Source of the DNA: Zobellia galactanivorans
GTDB taxonomy: Bacteria > Bacteroidota > Bacteroidia > Flavobacteriales > Flavobacteriaceae
Reading direction: 5' to 3'
NCBI RefSeq assembly: GCF_000973105.1
Contig: NC_015844.1
Span: 4,956,501 to 5,020,500 of the forward strand
Length of the DNA stretch: 64,000 nucleotides
In this document: positions 27,295 to 36,263 of the stretch, piece by piece
Position numbering within the stretch: position 1 is the first letter of the stretch
Layout of the letters: each line of letters begins with the position of its first letter
The notes under the pieces: generated by a model
Told to the model about the DNA's origin: nothing
Databases searched by the model: none
What the model saw: the letters and a program-made list of their open reading frames with translations, nothing else
Translations under genes and position numbers: made by a program

Positions 27295-28684
27295 ACCAAC
27301 CGTCCAATACACACTGCATGGTATAGGGTTCGGTCTTCGATAGGGGAAGGTCTTGTAGTTCATCGCCTAGGTAATTGCCTTCGGCCATACCCGTAACATT
27401 ATTAAAACGGTAAGACCAGCAGTACCTTAGGTTGGGATGCGCTTCGGAGTAGGTCACTAAATTATCGACCAATACGGCATTGTCAAAATCGGTAAATGAC
27501 ATAAAATAACCGTAAAATTTATTACGCCTTACATCGGCATCCGAACTTTTGTACATATACATGCCACAGCTGTTACAAACATTGTCATGAACATAGGTCG
27601 CACGGTTATGCCCTTTGTCCCCGCCACCAGAATACTGTATATAGCCTAACCGGCCATTGACCGAGCCATCGACCATGGTAATGGTATTTCGGGCAATGAT
27701 GTTATGGGTTTTGTGCCAGCTTACAATGGGGCCGTCTACATAGGTACTTCCTTCCCCTTGCTCCATAATGTTATCCAATATATAGACATTTTTACCACTT
27801 GTATTTACGATATCACCTCCCGTATTATGATGGAAATAGTTGTCTTGGATCAAGATATCTTCATCTACTCGGCCGGCACCCTCAATATCGATTCCAAATT
27901 GCGGGCTCGTTCCCTTTATATGATGAATCTCATTGTCGGTAATCGTAATGCGCGTACCGCCCACAATAGAAATTCCCTGCCTTCTGTTATTATAAATATC
28001 ATTGTTGGTAAATGTAACATCGGTAGCCTCCAATACTAGGGAACCGTCGCCCGTGGTATTTCTGATAATCATATTATCTACAAGAACAATATTGCTGTCG
28101 TTCCAAACACAAATACCGTGGCCCTCGTCATGAGCAGTGTTTCCGTCGCTCTCCCGTGGGGTAAAAACATGGGTATCCCTATCTCCTTGAACAATACCGT
28201 CCCTGATTATTATATTATCGCCATCTAAACTGATTACACAATAGTTCCACTTGTCATTGGTATCGATTTCCAAAATAGCACCTTCACTAAATACGAACTC
28301 CGTATTCCCATGAATTTCAATACCCCCTTGGTATATATCGTTTTTCTCTTCCCCGACCAGGTAGTGGCCTTCAGGCAAGATTACCCGCCCATATCCTTCG
28401 TCGTGCGCCCAATCGATAGCGGCCTGTAGGTTTGCCGTGGTTTTAAGAGGGTCGGTTCCGTCATTTGGAATATCCCACTGCTCCAAGTCTATCGTATATT
28501 CCTTGGTGTCGGCCATACTCGGCAATTCAACTTTGAACTTTAGCTTAGGCAAGCCTTGGTCGTCTAAGTCCTCGGAATCGGCTCCATAAGTAGAAGTCGT
28601 TCCCCCTAGGTCTAGCACATCCTTTTTACATCCGGCCAGTGAAAGCAGCACGAAGATCAGTAGGTAAGTTGTTAGGTTTCTCAT
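27293..28684 (-). CDS. Right-handed beta-helix lipoprotein, putative polysaccharide-active enzyme
   Basis: A 463-residue lipoprotein (lipobox LAGC, C19). From about residue 85 it shows the pectate-lyase-3 start (NLQAAIDWAHDEGYGRVILPEGHY) in two pieces, then repeated parallel beta-helix coils with Asn ladders (DNIIIRDGIVQGD, DNEIHHIKG, QDNYFHHNTGG). The fold is shared by GH28, GH82, PL6 and other families, and I cannot place it in one. Between a carrageenase and a porphyranase-like enzyme it probably acts on red-algal galactan, either as hydrolase, lyase or sulfate-tolerant accessory enzyme. It is convergent with the GH16 gene. Confidence 0.75.
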   Translation of the reverse strand: MRNLTTYLLIFVLLSLAGCKKDVLDLGGTTSTYGADSEDLDDQGLPKLKFKVELPSMADTKEYTIDLEQWDIPNDGTDPLKTTANLQAAIDWAHDEGYGRVILPEGHYLVGEEKNDIYQGGIEIHGNTEFVFSEGAILEIDTNDKWNYCVISLDGDNIIIRDGIVQGDRDTHVFTPRESDGNTAHDEGHGICVWNDSNIVLVDNMIIRNTTGDGSLVLEATDVTFTNNDIYNNRRQGISIVGGTRITITDNEIHHIKGTSPQFGIDIEGAGRVDEDILIQDNYFHHNTGGDIVNTSGKNVYILDNIMEQGEGSTYVDGPIVSWHKTHNIIARNTITMVDGSVNGRLGYIQYSGGGDKGHNRATYVHDNVCNSCGMYMYKSSDADVRRNKFYGYFMSFTDFDNAVLVDNLVTYSEAHPNLRYCWSYRFNNVTGMAEGNYLGDELQDLPLSKTEPYTMQCVLDGW

Positions 28685-28945
28685 TTCTATAGAAAATAGG
28701 GGTTTACACCAATTGAAACTCCTTTTTAAAATGAATAGTATGTGTATTTTCCATTTTTCGATAGATTACACCGTATGAACGGGGCATCCTAAGCCGTTGA
28801 AAACCGCTTGATCAGGAGACATCCCGCGAAAGCAAATTCCAACTACATCAAAACATTTACTATATTGTAATGCAGCTGAAGTGTTTGGCCTTAATGGGAT
28901 TTTATTTTCGGGGGGATAAAACAGTTGGCCGAACAACATCGGAAT

Positions 28946-29671
28946 ATGACAAAAAGAATAAGCCTGATCCTTATATGTTTTACCTTGGGCAACCTGTTCG
29001 CACAAAGTGATAGTACCGAGATACGCCCCCGAACAAACCTGATCAAAAAAAGTATTTTACCCCTGTCGCTCCTCACTACCGGTATCCTCTTATCCGATAG
29101 CGGGTGGGAGCAAAGCCTGAACGGCACCATCAAGGATGGGGTAGGCAACGACTTTCGCACACATATTGACGATTTTTCGAGATATGCCCCCATAGCCACA
29201 CTGGTTATTGCAAACGTAGCCGGTGTCAAGGCGAGACACCACTGGTTCGACCAGACCAAAAACCTGGCCGTTTCCATGATCTTGACCGATGTGTTCACCA
29301 GGGCCATAAAAAATTCGGTGTACAAGCTCAGGCCCGATGGTTCCGACAAAAATGCCTTTCCTTCCGGGCATACCTCCATCGCCTTTGCGTCGGGTGCGGC
29401 AGTCTACGAAGAATACAAAGACACCAATCGATACCTGGCATATAGTGGCTATGGATTTGCCACCCTTACGGGAGGTTTACGCTTGGCCAATAACAAACAT
29501 TACCTATCGGATGTATTGGCCGGGGCGGGAATTGGTATTCTAGTGACCCGGCTCGTTTATCATTTTGACTATCTCTTTCAATGGAACCCCTTTTTAAAAT
29601 GGAAAAACGTAAGCCTTATTCCCCGCTATAGCGATAGGACACTGGGACTCTATTTTTCCAAATCCTTTTAA
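28946..29671 (+). CDS. PAP2-family membrane/periplasmic phosphatase
   Basis: A 241-residue acid-phosphatase/vanadium-haloperoxidase-type protein with a signal peptide ending in LFAQ. The three motifs are KNSVYKLRP, FPSGHTS and a C-terminal LANNKHYLSDVLAG carrying the conserved His and Asp. It would dephosphorylate lipid or polyprenyl phosphates; the target is unknown. The ATG at 28946 gives a proper signal peptide, so an in-frame TTG 21 bp upstream is rejected as start. Confidence 0.85.
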   Translation: MTKRISLILICFTLGNLFAQSDSTEIRPRTNLIKKSILPLSLLTTGILLSDSGWEQSLNGTIKDGVGNDFRTHIDDFSRYAPIATLVIANVAGVKARHHWFDQTKNLAVSMILTDVFTRAIKNSVYKLRPDGSDKNAFPSGHTSIAFASGAAVYEEYKDTNRYLAYSGYGFATLTGGLRLANNKHYLSDVLAGAGIGILVTRLVYHFDYLFQWNPFLKWKNVSLIPRYSDRTLGLYFSKSF

Positions 29672-29723
29672 GCTTGAAGCTAGCAAAAGCGGCCCCAAAT
29701 TCTTGGCTATTTCAAAAAAATAG

Positions 29724-29736
29724 TTGCATATTGCAA
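29724..29736. promoter_or_regulatory. Candidate MarR operator
   Basis: TTGCA-TAT-TGCAA is a perfect inverted repeat with a 3-bp spacer, the style of site bound by MarR dimers. It lies just before the MarR reading frame and may repress the MarR/ornithine-cyclodeaminase operon. Confidence 0.5.
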
Positions 29737-29824
29737 TTAATTAAATTCAAAAATCATCAAAACAGAACAGTTCAACTCTTCCTCGCGACTCATAAGTGCC
29801 ACAGAACGACTTCTATCGGCGCAT

Positions 29825-30187
29825 TTGCAACGCGCCTTTCAGGAAAACGGCGTTGAAATCACCATTGAACAATGGCGGATTTTGTTCTATTTATGGAAAG
29901 AGGACGGTATCAACCAACAGGAACTGGCCAAGCGGTCGAAGAAAGAAAAAAGTACCATGACCCGCCAGCTGGATACTTTGGAAAAAAAAGGATTGCTCAT
30001 AAGACGCTGCCTTGATGAGGACAAGCGCAACAAACAAATATTTTTGACAAAACAAGGAAAGGCACTTGAAAACAAGGCCTTAAGCATTGCCAATACGATA
30101 ACGGAACTATCGGAAAATGGTATCGCCCCCGATGAATTGGCACAGTTCAAACAGGTTTTGCACAAAATTATAGAGAACTTAGAATAG
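29825..30187 (+). CDS. MarR-family transcriptional regulator, start uncertain
   Basis: A winged-helix MarR protein. From the TTG at 29825 it has 120 residues, with the DNA-binding part INQQELAKRSKKEKSTMTRQL split over helices 3-4 and the wing LIRRCLDEDKRNKQ. The frame is open back to 29741 and encodes a good first dimerisation helix (SSSRLISATERLLSAHLQRA), which family members of about 145 residues carry, yet no ATG, GTG or TTG exists there. A rare ATC or ATA start, or a truncated N-terminus, must be assumed. It abuts the ornithine cyclodeaminase gene with no gap. Confidence 0.8.
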   Translation: MQRAFQENGVEITIEQWRILFYLWKEDGINQQELAKRSKKEKSTMTRQLDTLEKKGLLIRRCLDEDKRNKQIFLTKQGKALENKALSIANTITELSENGIAPDELAQFKQVLHKIIENLE

Positions 30188-31135
30188 ATGTTTATAGACA
30201 ACGATCAAATAGAGAAGCTTTTACCCATGTCGGAGTGCATTGAGGTTATGCAGGCACTGTTTCTCTTAAATGCCGAAACGGATATCGTCAATCCACTCCG
30301 CACGACCATGCCCTTACACAATGACAGCCATGGAATTATGGGCATGATGCCCGCCTACATACGCCCCTATGAAGTCATGGGGATCAAAGTGTTGAGTATT
30401 TTTCCCGATAACTATAAGAAAGGACTCAGCTCGCACCAAGGGGTTATCCATCTCTATGAAACGCGTACGGGACAGTTAATGACAAGTTTGGATGCCGATG
30501 GTATTACGGGAATCAGAACAGCCGCCGTAAGCGCCTTGGCCACTAAGCACTTGGCGATTCCTAAGGCCAAGACTTTATGTATTCTTGGTAGTGGGGTACA
30601 GGCAAGAAAGCACATTGAGGCCATGCTTGAAATCCGCGATATCGAAAAGATTACCCTATGGAGCCTCAACAAGAGTAGTGCAGTACGACTTGCCGGCGAT
30701 ATGGAGCAATACAAGGAAATTGATTTTAAGGTCTGCGACACCGTAAGGGAAGCGGCCATCGACGCCGATATTATCTGTACGGTTACCGCCGCTACGGAAC
30801 CTATATTGGAAAACGCCTACCTAAAACCCCATGTTCACATCAATGCCGTAGGGGCCTGTACGGCAACCACCAGGGAACTTGCCTCAGAAATCATCAATAC
30901 CTCTGATGTGTTTGTAGATAACCGGGTTTCGGCGGCCAATGAGGCAGGGGAGCTGTTGCTTCCGGCCAAGGAAAACGGTCATGATGCCCTTGACTTCGTA
31001 AAAGCCGATATGTCGGAACTATTGAAAGATTCCAGCCTGTACGATGCATCCAAAAAAACGGTGTTCAAGTCACTGGGTATCGCCTCTGAGGACTTGGCTG
31101 CGGGACTGCATTGCTATACCAAATTGAAGGGATAA
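30188..31135 (+). CDS. Ornithine cyclodeaminase / mu-crystallin family protein
   Basis: A 315-residue NAD(P)-binding enzyme. The first part carries the substrate-binding segments (LRTTMPLHND, GIKVLSIFPDN), and a Rossmann domain starts with CILGSGVQARKHIEAM. Family members act as ornithine cyclodeaminase, alanine dehydrogenase or ketimine reductase; the C-terminal NRVSAANEAGEL region is typical but does not settle which. It starts directly at the MarR stop, so the regulator probably senses its substrate. Confidence 0.88.
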   Translation: MFIDNDQIEKLLPMSECIEVMQALFLLNAETDIVNPLRTTMPLHNDSHGIMGMMPAYIRPYEVMGIKVLSIFPDNYKKGLSSHQGVIHLYETRTGQLMTSLDADGITGIRTAAVSALATKHLAIPKAKTLCILGSGVQARKHIEAMLEIRDIEKITLWSLNKSSAVRLAGDMEQYKEIDFKVCDTVREAAIDADIICTVTAATEPILENAYLKPHVHINAVGACTATTRELASEIINTSDVFVDNRVSAANEAGELLLPAKENGHDALDFVKADMSELLKDSSLYDASKKTVFKSLGIASEDLAAGLHCYTKLKG

Positions 31136-31299
31136 TCCCTACAGCACAAATATTGAACGGCTACCGTCGATTGCTTTATCAACCTCGCTTATATCCTTGA
31201 ATCCCAACCCCTTCAAATGGGTTACCGATTCTCTATTGCCATTCACTGAAAAGAACCGCCTATTCACTGATTCTTCAAAATAGCAGTCTTTCTATTCCG

Positions 31300-31307
31300 C
31301 ATCTTTG
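31300..31307 (+). promoter_or_regulatory. -7-like box of the CotH gene
   Basis: CATCTTTG, one base off TAnnTTTG and identical to the box before the cold-shock gene, lies 32 bp before the start codon. Confidence 0.4.
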
Positions 31308-31339
31308 TACCCTAATACAAATTCTCAAACCCATTTAAA

Positions 31340-32836
31340 ATGAAAAAAATAAGCCTATTGCTCGTACTGGCAATGCAACTTACCTTTATCGTTTCCTGTT
31401 CCGACGATGATGTGACCAATACAGACAGCGACTCGGAGACTACCGAGGAGCTCAACGACGAAACAGGGGATGAAGACGCCTATGTTGAACAGTACGCCGA
31501 TACCGATTTTGAGGCCACGGATTGGACCGACGCAACACACAGCAAATCGGCCGACCCTGATTTTGAGGAAGTCTTTGCCGACAACGCCGTAAAACGTATA
31601 GACCTAGTGATTACCGAAGAACGTTGGCAGAGCATGCTTGACAACATGACGTCGTTATACGGTGAATTTGGGGGCGACTTCGGTGCCGGAAGTGGCCCTG
31701 GGGCAGGAGGCCCACCTGCTGGAGGAGCCGGTGGGGGAGGACTGGTAGAAATCGACGAGGACCCGATTTTCGTACCTGGTGAAGTTTTCTATAATGGAAA
31801 GGAATGGTATCGCGTAGGCCTTCGCTTTAAAGGAAATTCAAGTCTACAATCAAGCTGGTCCAGTGGTATCTTAAAACTATCGTTCAAGCTCGATTTTGAT
31901 GAATTTGAAGATGAGTACCCACAAATTGACAACCAAAGATTCTACGGTTTCAAAAAACTAAGCCTTAAAAACAATTACAACGACAAATCGATGTTACGCG
32001 AAAAAGTGGCCACCGATGTATTCAGGGAAGCCGGATTGGCCAGTTCACATGCCGCTATTTACGAAGTGTATGTTGACCATGGCGACGGTCCTGTTTACTT
32101 TGGGGTATACACCATGGTAGAAGAAGTAGACGATACCGTAATCGATACCCAGTTTAGCGATAACGACGGCAACTTGTACAAACCTGACGGCGATGGAGCC
32201 AGTTTTGCCGAAGGCACTTTCTCCGAAGAGGTCTTTGTTAAGAAAACCAATGAAGACGAAGCCGATTATTCCGATATCCAAAGCCTTTTTGCCGCACTAC
32301 ACGCCGATAATCGAACAAGCGACCCCGAAGCTTGGCGAGCCAATTTGGAGACTGTTTTTGACACCGATACCTTCTTAAACTATCTGGCGGTGAATACGGT
32401 TATTCAAAACTGGGATACCTATGGTAGAATGACACACAACTACTTTCTTTACAACAATCCCGATACCGAAAAACTGGCATGGATTCCGTGGGATAATAAC
32501 GAAGCCCTACAAAGAGGAAATCAAGAAGGCGCCTTGGCCTTGGATTTCTCCGACCTAAATGAAACGGAATGGCCCTTGATCGGTTATCTATACGAAGATG
32601 CCACCTACAAGGCCAAGTACGACGACTATGTTCGCGAAGTAGCCAGCAATATCTTTAGCGTAAGTAATATGCAGGCCAAATATTCGACCTATGCCGCATT
32701 GGTAGAGCCCTATGCTACCGCTGAAGTCGAAGGATACAGTTTCTTGAATTCAAGCGCCGATTTTCAGGCAGCCATAAGTGAACTGAACAGCCATGTGTCG
32801 GAAAGGGCAACGGCAGTCGATAATTATTTGAATTAG
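31340..32836 (+). CDS. CotH kinase family lipoprotein
   Basis: A 498-residue lipoprotein (C20) with an acidic, Asp/Glu-rich linker (21-60) and a CotH domain from about 80 to 430. The kinase-like landmarks are RVGLRFKGNSSLQSSW, KKLSLKNNYNDKSMLREK and IPWDNNEALQRGN. A Gly/Pro-rich insertion (about 115-135) interrupts the N-terminal lobe. CotH proteins are atypical kinases that phosphorylate secreted proteins; in marine Bacteroidota they are secreted and of unknown target. It is monocistronic with its own promoter and terminator. Confidence 0.85.
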   Translation: MKKISLLLVLAMQLTFIVSCSDDDVTNTDSDSETTEELNDETGDEDAYVEQYADTDFEATDWTDATHSKSADPDFEEVFADNAVKRIDLVITEERWQSMLDNMTSLYGEFGGDFGAGSGPGAGGPPAGGAGGGGLVEIDEDPIFVPGEVFYNGKEWYRVGLRFKGNSSLQSSWSSGILKLSFKLDFDEFEDEYPQIDNQRFYGFKKLSLKNNYNDKSMLREKVATDVFREAGLASSHAAIYEVYVDHGDGPVYFGVYTMVEEVDDTVIDTQFSDNDGNLYKPDGDGASFAEGTFSEEVFVKKTNEDEADYSDIQSLFAALHADNRTSDPEAWRANLETVFDTDTFLNYLAVNTVIQNWDTYGRMTHNYFLYNNPDTEKLAWIPWDNNEALQRGNQEGALALDFSDLNETEWPLIGYLYEDATYKAKYDDYVREVASNIFSVSNMQAKYSTYAALVEPYATAEVEGYSFLNSSADFQAAISELNSHVSERATAVDNYLN

Positions 32837-32882
32837 TAATATGGATGTAGTGTGATGATGCTGATATAATTCTAGAGGGGGA

Positions 32883-32914
32883 AATCCGGTTGCCATAGGT
32901 AACCGGATTTTTTA
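32883..32914 (+). terminator. Terminator after the CotH gene
   Basis: AATCCGGTT at 32883-32891 pairs with AACCGGATT at 32901-32909, the loop can pair further, and a T-run follows. Confidence 0.85.
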
Positions 32915-32927
32915 TTATTACCATGGT

Positions 32928-33425
32928 TTAGAACCTAAACCGTATCGATAAGGAAAACTGGTTTATGGGTGGAAGCTTCGGTATATTCGTTTGTCCGGCA
33001 AATATCCCTACTTCCAAGACCCTCTTTTTCTTCATTCTATAACCAAGGCCCAAGTTCACGTTGATTAGGCCTCCCTGCTCGCTCCCGCTACCTTGATCGA
33101 TGTCATAGGTCTTTCCCACACGTGTAAACAAATAGGTCTTCTCGTTCACATCGTATTTAAAAACTAGGGAAGGCGTAATTTGCTCATGCGTTCCAAACTT
33201 GGCGTAATTGCGTTCTAGGCCGGCGCTGAACTTTTCAGATAACTGGTAATCAAAATAACCTGTTGTAAAGACTTCTCCGTTTATACCCACGGGAGTCTCA
33301 AATCGGTATTGCGATAAATTGGTGATCAATAAGGAATCTAGGGAGACCTGTTCTTTAGGGGCTATTTGACCATACAGGGAGGAAGAAAAATAGAAACCGA
33401 AAATCACAACTACAAGATTCCGCAT
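32928..33425 (-). CDS. Small outer-membrane beta-barrel protein, function unknown
   Basis: A 165-residue protein with a signal peptide (ending SSSLYGQ) and about eight amphipathic strands, the last finishing in FSLSIRFRF with a terminal Phe, as in outer-membrane barrels. No family is recognised. The ATG at 33425 is chosen over a GTG 18 bp upstream because it gives an ordinary signal peptide. A minus-strand -7 box precedes it. Confidence 0.7.
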   Translation of the reverse strand: MRNLVVVIFGFYFSSSLYGQIAPKEQVSLDSLLITNLSQYRFETPVGINGEVFTTGYFDYQLSEKFSAGLERNYAKFGTHEQITPSLVFKYDVNEKTYLFTRVGKTYDIDQGSGSEQGGLINVNLGLGYRMKKKRVLEVGIFAGQTNIPKLPPINQFSLSIRFRF

Positions 33426-33452
33426 GAATATAGCTTTTAGCACACCTTTTTA

Positions 33453-33460
33453 CAAATATA
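33453..33460 (-). promoter_or_regulatory. -7 box for the small barrel gene
   Basis: CAAATATA on the plus strand reads TATATTTG on the minus strand, matching TAnnTTTG, 27 bp before the ATG at 33425. Confidence 0.45.
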
Positions 33461-33699
33461 GGAAACAGACTACATCAGGTTTGGAGAAGGACTATTTTTT
33501 GATAGAAGTTTAACAGTGATGCTTACCATAGAAGAAAAAAGCTCATGGCTTCGTTCTAAATTCCTTTTCCGATATCATCACAAAAATTCCATCGATAAAA
33601 TTCGGGGTTCCGTATAGTCAAAAGGGCCAGACTTCTATTCCTTTTTATAGTGTAGCCACATAGTTTCACCTTTGAAGTGTTAATTAAAAATACGCTTAA

Positions 33700-35031
33700 A
33701 TGAAACTATATATACTAATGGCAAGTTTTTTAGTCGCCCAGATCGCTTTTGCCCAAGAAGCAGATACTTCTTCGGCCCCTAAAGTGTGGTCTTTGCAAGA
33801 TTGTATCTCCTATGCCATAGAGAACAATATCACGGTCAAGGATGCCACCTTGAGCAAGAACATTTCCGAAGTAGACTACAGCAAGGCCAAATCATCACGA
33901 TTGCCCAATCTTTTCGGTAGCGCCTCACAGGGATTCTCCAACGGAACCACCATAGACCCGATTACCAGCGATTATGTGTCGGACCAGATCCACAACACCA
34001 ATTTGGGAGTCAATAGTTCCGTGACCTTATTCCAAGGGAACCAGATCAATAACCAGATCCAACAGAACAAACTGCTTCTGGAGCAAAGTAGTCTATTGGA
34101 AGAGGAAGCCAAGAACAGTATCGTAATCAGCATCTTGGAAACCTACCTACAAACACTTTACAGTAAAGAAGGAATCACCATTGCCGAAAACAATCTTGAA
34201 GCATCGGAAAAAGAAGTGCTAAGGGCCAAATCACGCCTAGATGCCGGGTCTATAGCATTGAGCGACTACACCGAGGCCCAAAGTCAGGCCGCCACCAACA
34301 AATATCAGTTGATCGCCGCCAAGAACGACTATGCACAACACATCATAACCCTGAAACAATTATTGGAACTATCACCTTTGGAAACCATGGAAATTGAGAC
34401 CATGGCCGAAAACTCCGACCTGATCAACCTCGAACTCAACAAAGAGATCATTTATAGCAATGCCCTAGCATATTTACCCGAAGTGGAAGCGAGCCAGACG
34501 AACATCGCCATAAACGAAAAGGAACTGGATATTGCAAAAGGGGGTTACTTGCCCACCTTATCCTTGGTCGGTAGCCTAGGAACAGGATACACCAGCCTGA
34601 ACGACAACACCTTTGGTGATCAATTAGATGTCAATTTCAACCAGAAATTAGGGTTAAGCCTAAGCATTCCCATCTTCAATAGAAACCAAACCAAGGCCGC
34701 GGTAAAGACCGCTGCAATAAATATTGAAAGAGCCCAATTACAAAAGCAAAGTGTAGAGAAAGAAGTCATAAAAAAAGTAGAAACGGCCTATGAAAATGCC
34801 GTGTCATCGCAAGAACAGCTTATTGCGGCCCAAGCCTCTTTGGAAGCGGCGGAGCAGTCCTACAAATTGGCCCAGAAAAAATACGAATTGGGGGCCCTAA
34901 GTACCACGGACCTAGTGATCAGCCAAAACACTTACACCAATGCCCAACAGAACTATTTACAGGCCAAATATCTAAATATTCTTTACCATCAACTCTTACA
35001 ATTCTATCAAGGAAACGAAATTAAACTTTAA
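33700..35031 (+). CDS. TolC-family outer-membrane efflux protein
   Basis: A 443-residue outer-membrane channel with a signal peptide (to FAQ, about 19) and two TolC repeats of long coiled-coil helices (for example LEASEKEVLRAKSRLDAGSI and its counterpart LEAAEQSYKLAQKKYELGAL). It supplies the exit duct for the MacAB-type transporter encoded just behind it, 5 bp downstream. A weak -7-like box (CACCTTTG, 33667-33674) precedes it. It is the first gene of a five-gene operon ending in a sensor kinase. Confidence 0.93.
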   Translation: MKLYILMASFLVAQIAFAQEADTSSAPKVWSLQDCISYAIENNITVKDATLSKNISEVDYSKAKSSRLPNLFGSASQGFSNGTTIDPITSDYVSDQIHNTNLGVNSSVTLFQGNQINNQIQQNKLLLEQSSLLEEEAKNSIVISILETYLQTLYSKEGITIAENNLEASEKEVLRAKSRLDAGSIALSDYTEAQSQAATNKYQLIAAKNDYAQHIITLKQLLELSPLETMEIETMAENSDLINLELNKEIIYSNALAYLPEVEASQTNIAINEKELDIAKGGYLPTLSLVGSLGTGYTSLNDNTFGDQLDVNFNQKLGLSLSIPIFNRNQTKAAVKTAAINIERAQLQKQSVEKEVIKKVETAYENAVSSQEQLIAAQASLEAAEQSYKLAQKKYELGALSTTDLVISQNTYTNAQQNYLQAKYLNILYHQLLQFYQGNEIKL

Positions 35032-35036
35032 CTAAA

Positions 35037-36254
35037 ATGAAAAATAAAAGAAAAATCATAATAGGCGGTCTTGCCTTGGTTCTCATAGCTTTTGTCGCAT
35101 ATAGCTTTCTAAACGGAGGTGATAGCGTAACGATTGAAGCAAAGACGGTAGCGGCCCAAAAAGGAAATGTAACGACCATGGTTACGGCAACCGGAACCAT
35201 TGAGCCCATCACCCAAGTGGAAGTAGGTACCCAGGTATCGGGGGTCGTCGAAAAGATCTATGTGGATTATAACAGTGTGGTTACCGAAGGACAACTGATT
35301 GCCGAGTTGGACAAAACAAACCTCAAGGCCGCTACCGTTCAGGCACAAGCGGCCTATGACAATGCGGTCAGTCAGAGAAACTACACCAAGACCATCTACG
35401 AAAGACAAAAGACCTTGTTCGAAAACCAAGTTATTAGCCAATCGGATTTCGATGATGCGGTATACAATTACGAAACGGCAAAAGGTAACGTAACCCAACG
35501 TTTATCGGACCTACAAAAGGCCAAGACCAATCTGGAATACGCCAATATCTATTCTCCCATAGACGGGGTCGTACTGTCGAGGGATATTGACGAAGGCCAA
35601 ACGGTCGCGGCCAGTTATAGTACGCCCACGCTTTTTACCATTGCACAAGACCTAAGGGAAATGCAAGTAGAAGCCGATGTAGATGAAGCCGATATAGGGC
35701 AGGTTCAAGAAGGCCAACGCGTAAGTTTTACGGTAGATGCCTATCAAGGAGAGATATTTTCCGGAATCGTAACACAGGTGAGGCTCAACCCCACGGTAAC
35801 CTCAAATGTAGTTACCTACACCGTGGTCATTAAAGCCGACAACCCTGACTTGAAGCTTAAACCAGGACTAACGGCTACCATTTCCATATACACCTTGGAA
35901 TTGAAGGATGTACTATCGGTCGAAGCCAAGGCCATCAATTTTAAACCGAGCCCGCCGGAACTAATGGCTTACAACAAACAACAGAACCTAAGTATGGCCC
36001 GACCCGAACACCCTATGGAATCGGATGAAGAAGCGACCGTAGTTTGGATCTACGGAGCCAATGGGGCCATATCTCCACAGAAAGTGACCCTAGGGGCCAG
36101 CGATGGGGTAAAGGTTCAGATTTTGAGCGGAATAAAAGAAGGCGATCAATTGGTCTACAGTCTAAAATCGGAATCCACTATAGCCACCTCTGAACCTAGC
36201 GGCTCAAGTGAAAGTCCTTTTATGCCCAAACCACCGGGAAGCAAAAAGAAATAA
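35037..36254 (+). CDS. MacA-like periplasmic adaptor (membrane fusion protein)
   Basis: A 405-residue adaptor with one N-terminal membrane helix (about 6-23), a lipoyl half-motif (TGTIEPITQVEVGTQVSG), a helical hairpin, the second lipoyl half (IYSPIDGVVLSRDIDEGQTV) and a beta-barrel domain. It links the inner-membrane MacB-type pump to the TolC protein. A Pro/Ser-rich tail ends in lysines. Order and spacing with the next two genes are those of MacAB loci. Confidence 0.93.
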   Translation: MKNKRKIIIGGLALVLIAFVAYSFLNGGDSVTIEAKTVAAQKGNVTTMVTATGTIEPITQVEVGTQVSGVVEKIYVDYNSVVTEGQLIAELDKTNLKAATVQAQAAYDNAVSQRNYTKTIYERQKTLFENQVISQSDFDDAVYNYETAKGNVTQRLSDLQKAKTNLEYANIYSPIDGVVLSRDIDEGQTVAASYSTPTLFTIAQDLREMQVEADVDEADIGQVQEGQRVSFTVDAYQGEIFSGIVTQVRLNPTVTSNVVTYTVVIKADNPDLKLKPGLTATISIYTLELKDVLSVEAKAINFKPSPPELMAYNKQQNLSMARPEHPMESDEEATVVWIYGANGAISPQKVTLGASDGVKVQILSGIKEGDQLVYSLKSESTIATSEPSGSSESPFMPKPPGSKKK

Positions 36255-36263
36255 CAAACAGCC

